Origin: an uncultured Planctomycetota bacterium | GTDB lineage: Bacteria > Planctomycetota > UBA1135 > GCA-002686595 | NCBI GenBank assembly: GCA_903829565.1 | Contig: CAIKQM010000436.1 | Span: 1-9,113 of the forward strand | Length of the DNA: 9,113 bases | Direction of reading: 5' to 3' | Shown here: positions 7,150-9,113 of the stretch, one piece after another | How positions within the stretch are numbered: position 1 is the stretch's first letter | How the letters are laid out: each line of letters starts with the position of its first letter | Made by a program: the position numbers and the translations under genes | Notes under the pieces: model-generated | Told to the model about the DNA's origin: nothing | The model's input: only the letters and a program-made list of their open reading frames with translations | Databases searched by the model: none

Positions 7150-8286
7150 CTAACCGCGCGCCGCGGCCTCTTCGCCTTCCTGTTGCAACCACATCGAAGC
7201 TGCGCCAAAGGCGGGTGCCGCATGCAAGCGCGAAGCAATCAAGCGCTCGGGACGCTCGACACCCTCCGGCAACCACAAGCGCAGCACGGCGGCCGGGGCA
7301 TCCATGCTCAGGCGCGTGGCCAGCTCGGCGCGCAACACATCCGCCAAACAAGGGGCCAGCGCCTCGTCGGCCAACCACGCCCCCACACGTTGGCCCACCA
7401 CGATGCGTTGCAGCACCACACCGCGGTCCGCATGCATCTTGAGCAGGCGCTCCACCATCAGCTCGGCGAAGGCCGCTGCCGCTTGGCGCATGACGGCCAA
7501 GGCCGCTGTTTCCCCGCGGCGCGCCGCCTCGTCCACATGCAACGCGCTGTCAACCACCTTTGACAGCGTGCGCCAGCGTGCATCCATGCCGCGCGCGGAT
7601 ACTAGCTCTTCAAAAGTCCCCTGAAAGGTGCGCGAACGCAGCTCCCAGCCGCGCTTCCAACCAGGGCCGAGCTGATCTACCGTCAGAACCTGGCCATCGA
7701 CGAGCACCGCTTCGGCCAGACCTGTCCCACCACCGAAGTACCACGCCTGCTGGACACCGCGCAGCGCACCCGCTGCGGCAAGGCGTTCGCCCAGACCACA
7801 AGCCAAGCCATCGGACATCAAGGCGGGCAAAGGTGCAGCCAACGCAACGCCCTCGGCGACCAGCGCGGCCTCCAGCTCGGTCAAGAAATCCAGACAACGT
7901 GGGCCGTTCTTGGCCACCAAGATCCCGCGCCCATCGGCGGTCTTGAGTCCGGGCCAGCACACACCCACGCGCACAGCAGGCAGCTTGTCCAAAGTACTGG
8001 ACACGCCACGCAGGGCCTGAGCGACGACGGCCGCCGTGATCCGAGCGCGATGCTGTGCTTCACGCTGTTCGGCCAGAGTCGGGTGTACGGCGTGCGCTGC
8101 TTGTTCGTCCAATTGCTGCTGGATAGCCACTGCTGCGAAGGCTCCGCCTGCAGCACCATCAGCAAAGGTCGCGGCCGCCGATGCGCCCGCATCCACCAAG
8201 AGCCCGTGCTGCACGCTGACCACATGCGCGCGCACGGATGTGGCACCACCATCTACTCCGACCAAGAGCGGCGCGAAGTTGGACAC
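7150..8286 (-). CDS. ROK/BadF-like sugar kinase, probable amino-sugar kinase
   Basis: The protein has 378 residues of the actin/hexokinase (ASKHA) fold. The first phosphate-binding motif is GVDGGATSVRAHVV (10-23), with D12. VGVCWPGLKTADGRG (107-121) matches the ROK 'PG..' substrate region. MSDGLACGLGE (157-167) resembles the ROK NDANAAALGE box with candidate base D159. YFGGGTGLAEAVLVDG (183-198) is the second phosphate motif. The cysteine-rich zinc site of typical ROK kinases is absent, so it could also belong to the BadF/BadG group, which includes glucosamine kinase and the GlcNAc/MurNAc kinase MurK. Lying between nagB and a transporter, it probably makes glucosamine-6-phosphate or GlcNAc-6-phosphate; the exact sugar is inferred. 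The start is GTG, one base after the nagB stop, and an in-frame TGA at 8299-8301 rules out any longer form. No well-placed Shine-Dalgarno site is seen, which fits coupling to nagB. Confidence 0.83.
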   Translation of the reverse strand: MSNFAPLLVGVDGGATSVRAHVVSVQHGLLVDAGASAAATFADGAAGGAFAAVAIQQQLDEQAAHAVHPTLAEQREAQHRARITAAVVAQALRGVSSTLDKLPAVRVGVCWPGLKTADGRGILVAKNGPRCLDFLTELEAALVAEGVALAAPLPALMSDGLACGLGERLAAAGALRGVQQAWYFGGGTGLAEAVLVDGQVLTVDQLGPGWKRGWELRSRTFQGTFEELVSARGMDARWRTLSKVVDSALHVDEAARRGETAALAVMRQAAAAFAELMVERLLKMHADRGVVLQRIVVGQRVGAWLADEALAPCLADVLRAELATRLSMDAPAAVLRLWLPEGVERPERLIASRLHAAPAFGAASMWLQQEGEEAAARG

Positions 8287-8287
8287 C

Positions 8288-9058
8288 TCAAGTAACCGTC
8301 AACTCGGCCGCGGCCTCGCGATCGAGCACGACCAAGGTGTTCGCGTGATGCTGCAAGAAGCTCGCCGGACACTCCGCGCTGGGCGCGTCCTGCAGCATGC
8401 GGCGCACCATCGCGGCCTTTGATCGCCCGAAGGCCAGCAACACGATGCGCCGCGCATCCAAGATGGAAGCGATGCCCATGGTCAACGCATGCGTGGGCAC
8501 CTGCGCCAAGCCGCCAAAGGCCGCGGCAGCATCCTCGCGTGTCGTCGCATGCAGCTCGATCACGCGCGTGCGCGAGTCGCGCGGCGAACCAGGCTCGTTG
8601 AAGCCAATGTGACCATTACGACCGATGCCCAAGAGCTGCAAGTCGATGCCTCCCGCTACGGTAAGGTCGTGCTCCCAAGCACTTGCTTCGGCCTGATGGT
8701 CCGGCGCATCGCCACGCGGCACACGCGCGGCACCAGGCGCAAAGTCCACATGCTGCAACAACGCAGTGCGCATGTAGGCCGCAAAGCTGCGCGGGTCCTG
8801 CGCGCCCAAGCCGAGGTACTCGTCCAAGTTGAAGCCGCGCGCGCGCGCGAAGGACAGACGGCCCGCCTCATGCCGTGCAGCCAACTCGGCATACAAGCCC
8901 GTCATCGTGCCGCCCGTTGCCAAGCCCAACACCGCGGTCGGTTGCGCTCGCAACAACGCCTCGAGTTCATCGGCAACGACGCACTCCCCTTCCCTGCGGT
9001 CGGCGACGACGCGCAGCTTCGGGCGAGAGAGCGATGATCGGGAAGAGAGCTGGTCCAC
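8288..9058 (-). CDS. nagB: Glucosamine-6-phosphate deaminase
   Basis: NagB converts glucosamine-6-phosphate to fructose-6-phosphate and ammonia, the step that brings amino sugars into glycolysis, in the cytoplasm. Motifs are LGLATGGTMTGLY (44-56) for phosphate binding, FNLDEYLGL (77-85) with catalytic D79 and E80, LLGIGRNGHIGFNEPGS (142-158) with H150 and E155, and a conserved lysine at K214 in AFGRSKAAM. E. coli has Asp where N148 stands here. The NGHIGFNEPG form is, as far as I recall, normal in the short monomeric NagB of Bacillus and relatives. The length of 256 residues, with an extra dozen or so at the N-terminus, also fits a form without the long allosteric C-terminus of E. coli NagB (266 residues). 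The GTG at 9058 is the only start available in the window. The frame stays open to the window edge without another start codon, so a start outside cannot be excluded. It is the first visible gene of the leftward operon. Confidence 0.94.
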   Translation of the reverse strand: MDQLSSRSSLSRPKLRVVADRREGECVVADELEALLRAQPTAVLGLATGGTMTGLYAELAARHEAGRLSFARARGFNLDEYLGLGAQDPRSFAAYMRTALLQHVDFAPGAARVPRGDAPDHQAEASAWEHDLTVAGGIDLQLLGIGRNGHIGFNEPGSPRDSRTRVIELHATTREDAAAAFGGLAQVPTHALTMGIASILDARRIVLLAFGRSKAAMVRRMLQDAPSAECPASFLQHHANTLVVLDREAAAELTVT

Positions 9059-9113
9059 AGGTATCTGGTTGCTTTGACGCCACGATCCTAGCGGCCGAAA
9101 GACCCCCGTGCGA
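9059..9113. other. Sequence upstream of nagB
   Basis: I find no ribosome binding site before the nagB GTG and no convincing promoter here. The nagB frame runs open through this stretch without a start codon. It may be the end of an intergenic region, or nagB may begin slightly further out. A short CGGCCG palindrome is present but has no adjoining T-run, so it is not a terminator. Confidence 0.4.

Noticed and set aside
7143..7238. N-terminal extension of the symporter frame up to 7238
   Set aside because: It would overlap the end of the kinase gene and put a basic, non-membrane stretch before the first segment; the ATG at 7142 fits operon spacing and family start.
8288..9058. Possible loss of function in NagB because Asn replaces the Asp of the E. 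coli GNDGH motif
   Set aside because: The NGHIGFNEPG form is typical of the short monomeric NagB enzymes, and the other catalytic residues are intact.

Overview
The window is a GC-rich, tightly packed bacterial segment with eight genes and almost no non-coding DNA. The organism is probably diderm: there is a lysA for the meso-diaminopimelate/lysine pathway, a lipobox lipoprotein and a probably exported serine hydrolase. The phylum cannot be fixed from the sequence. The LysA closely resembles the E. coli type, while NagB is of the short type known from Bacillus. A metagenomic or Planctomycetota-like source is only a guess.

Left block, + strand, 1-2302. The 3' half of an alpha-oxoamine synthase gene (BioF/KBL family) overlaps a diaminopimelate decarboxylase gene (lysA) by 4 bases. 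lysA in turn overlaps a small conserved-looking gene of unknown function by 4 bases. The three are probably co-transcribed.

Middle, 2318-4229. A pirin-family cupin gene on the - strand is convergent with the block before it (15-base gap). It is divergent from a class A beta-lactamase-like serine hydrolase gene on the + strand (34-base gap). That gene converges with the next operon across only 4 bases.

Right block, - strand, 9058 to 4234, reading leftwards: glucosamine-6-phosphate deaminase (nagB), a ROK/BadF-like sugar kinase, a sodium:solute symporter, and a GHL10-type glycoside-hydrolase-like lipoprotein. Junctions are +1 base, +7 bases and a 4-base ATGA overlap, so this looks like one operon. 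The simplest reading is an amino-sugar salvage pathway. The lipoprotein would cut an amino-sugar glycan outside the cytoplasm, the symporter would import the product, the kinase would phosphorylate it, and NagB would feed fructose-6-phosphate into glycolysis. The E. coli lipoprotein DigH, of the same family, cleaves stripped peptidoglycan strands, so cell-wall glycan is a reasonable candidate substrate. No nagA deacetylase or regulator is visible.

The families are all known. The points worth checking are the operon's logic, the substrate of the serine hydrolase, the pairing of an oxoamine synthase with LysA, and the small unknown gene. I see no RNA gene, mobile element, CRISPR array or convincing terminator.
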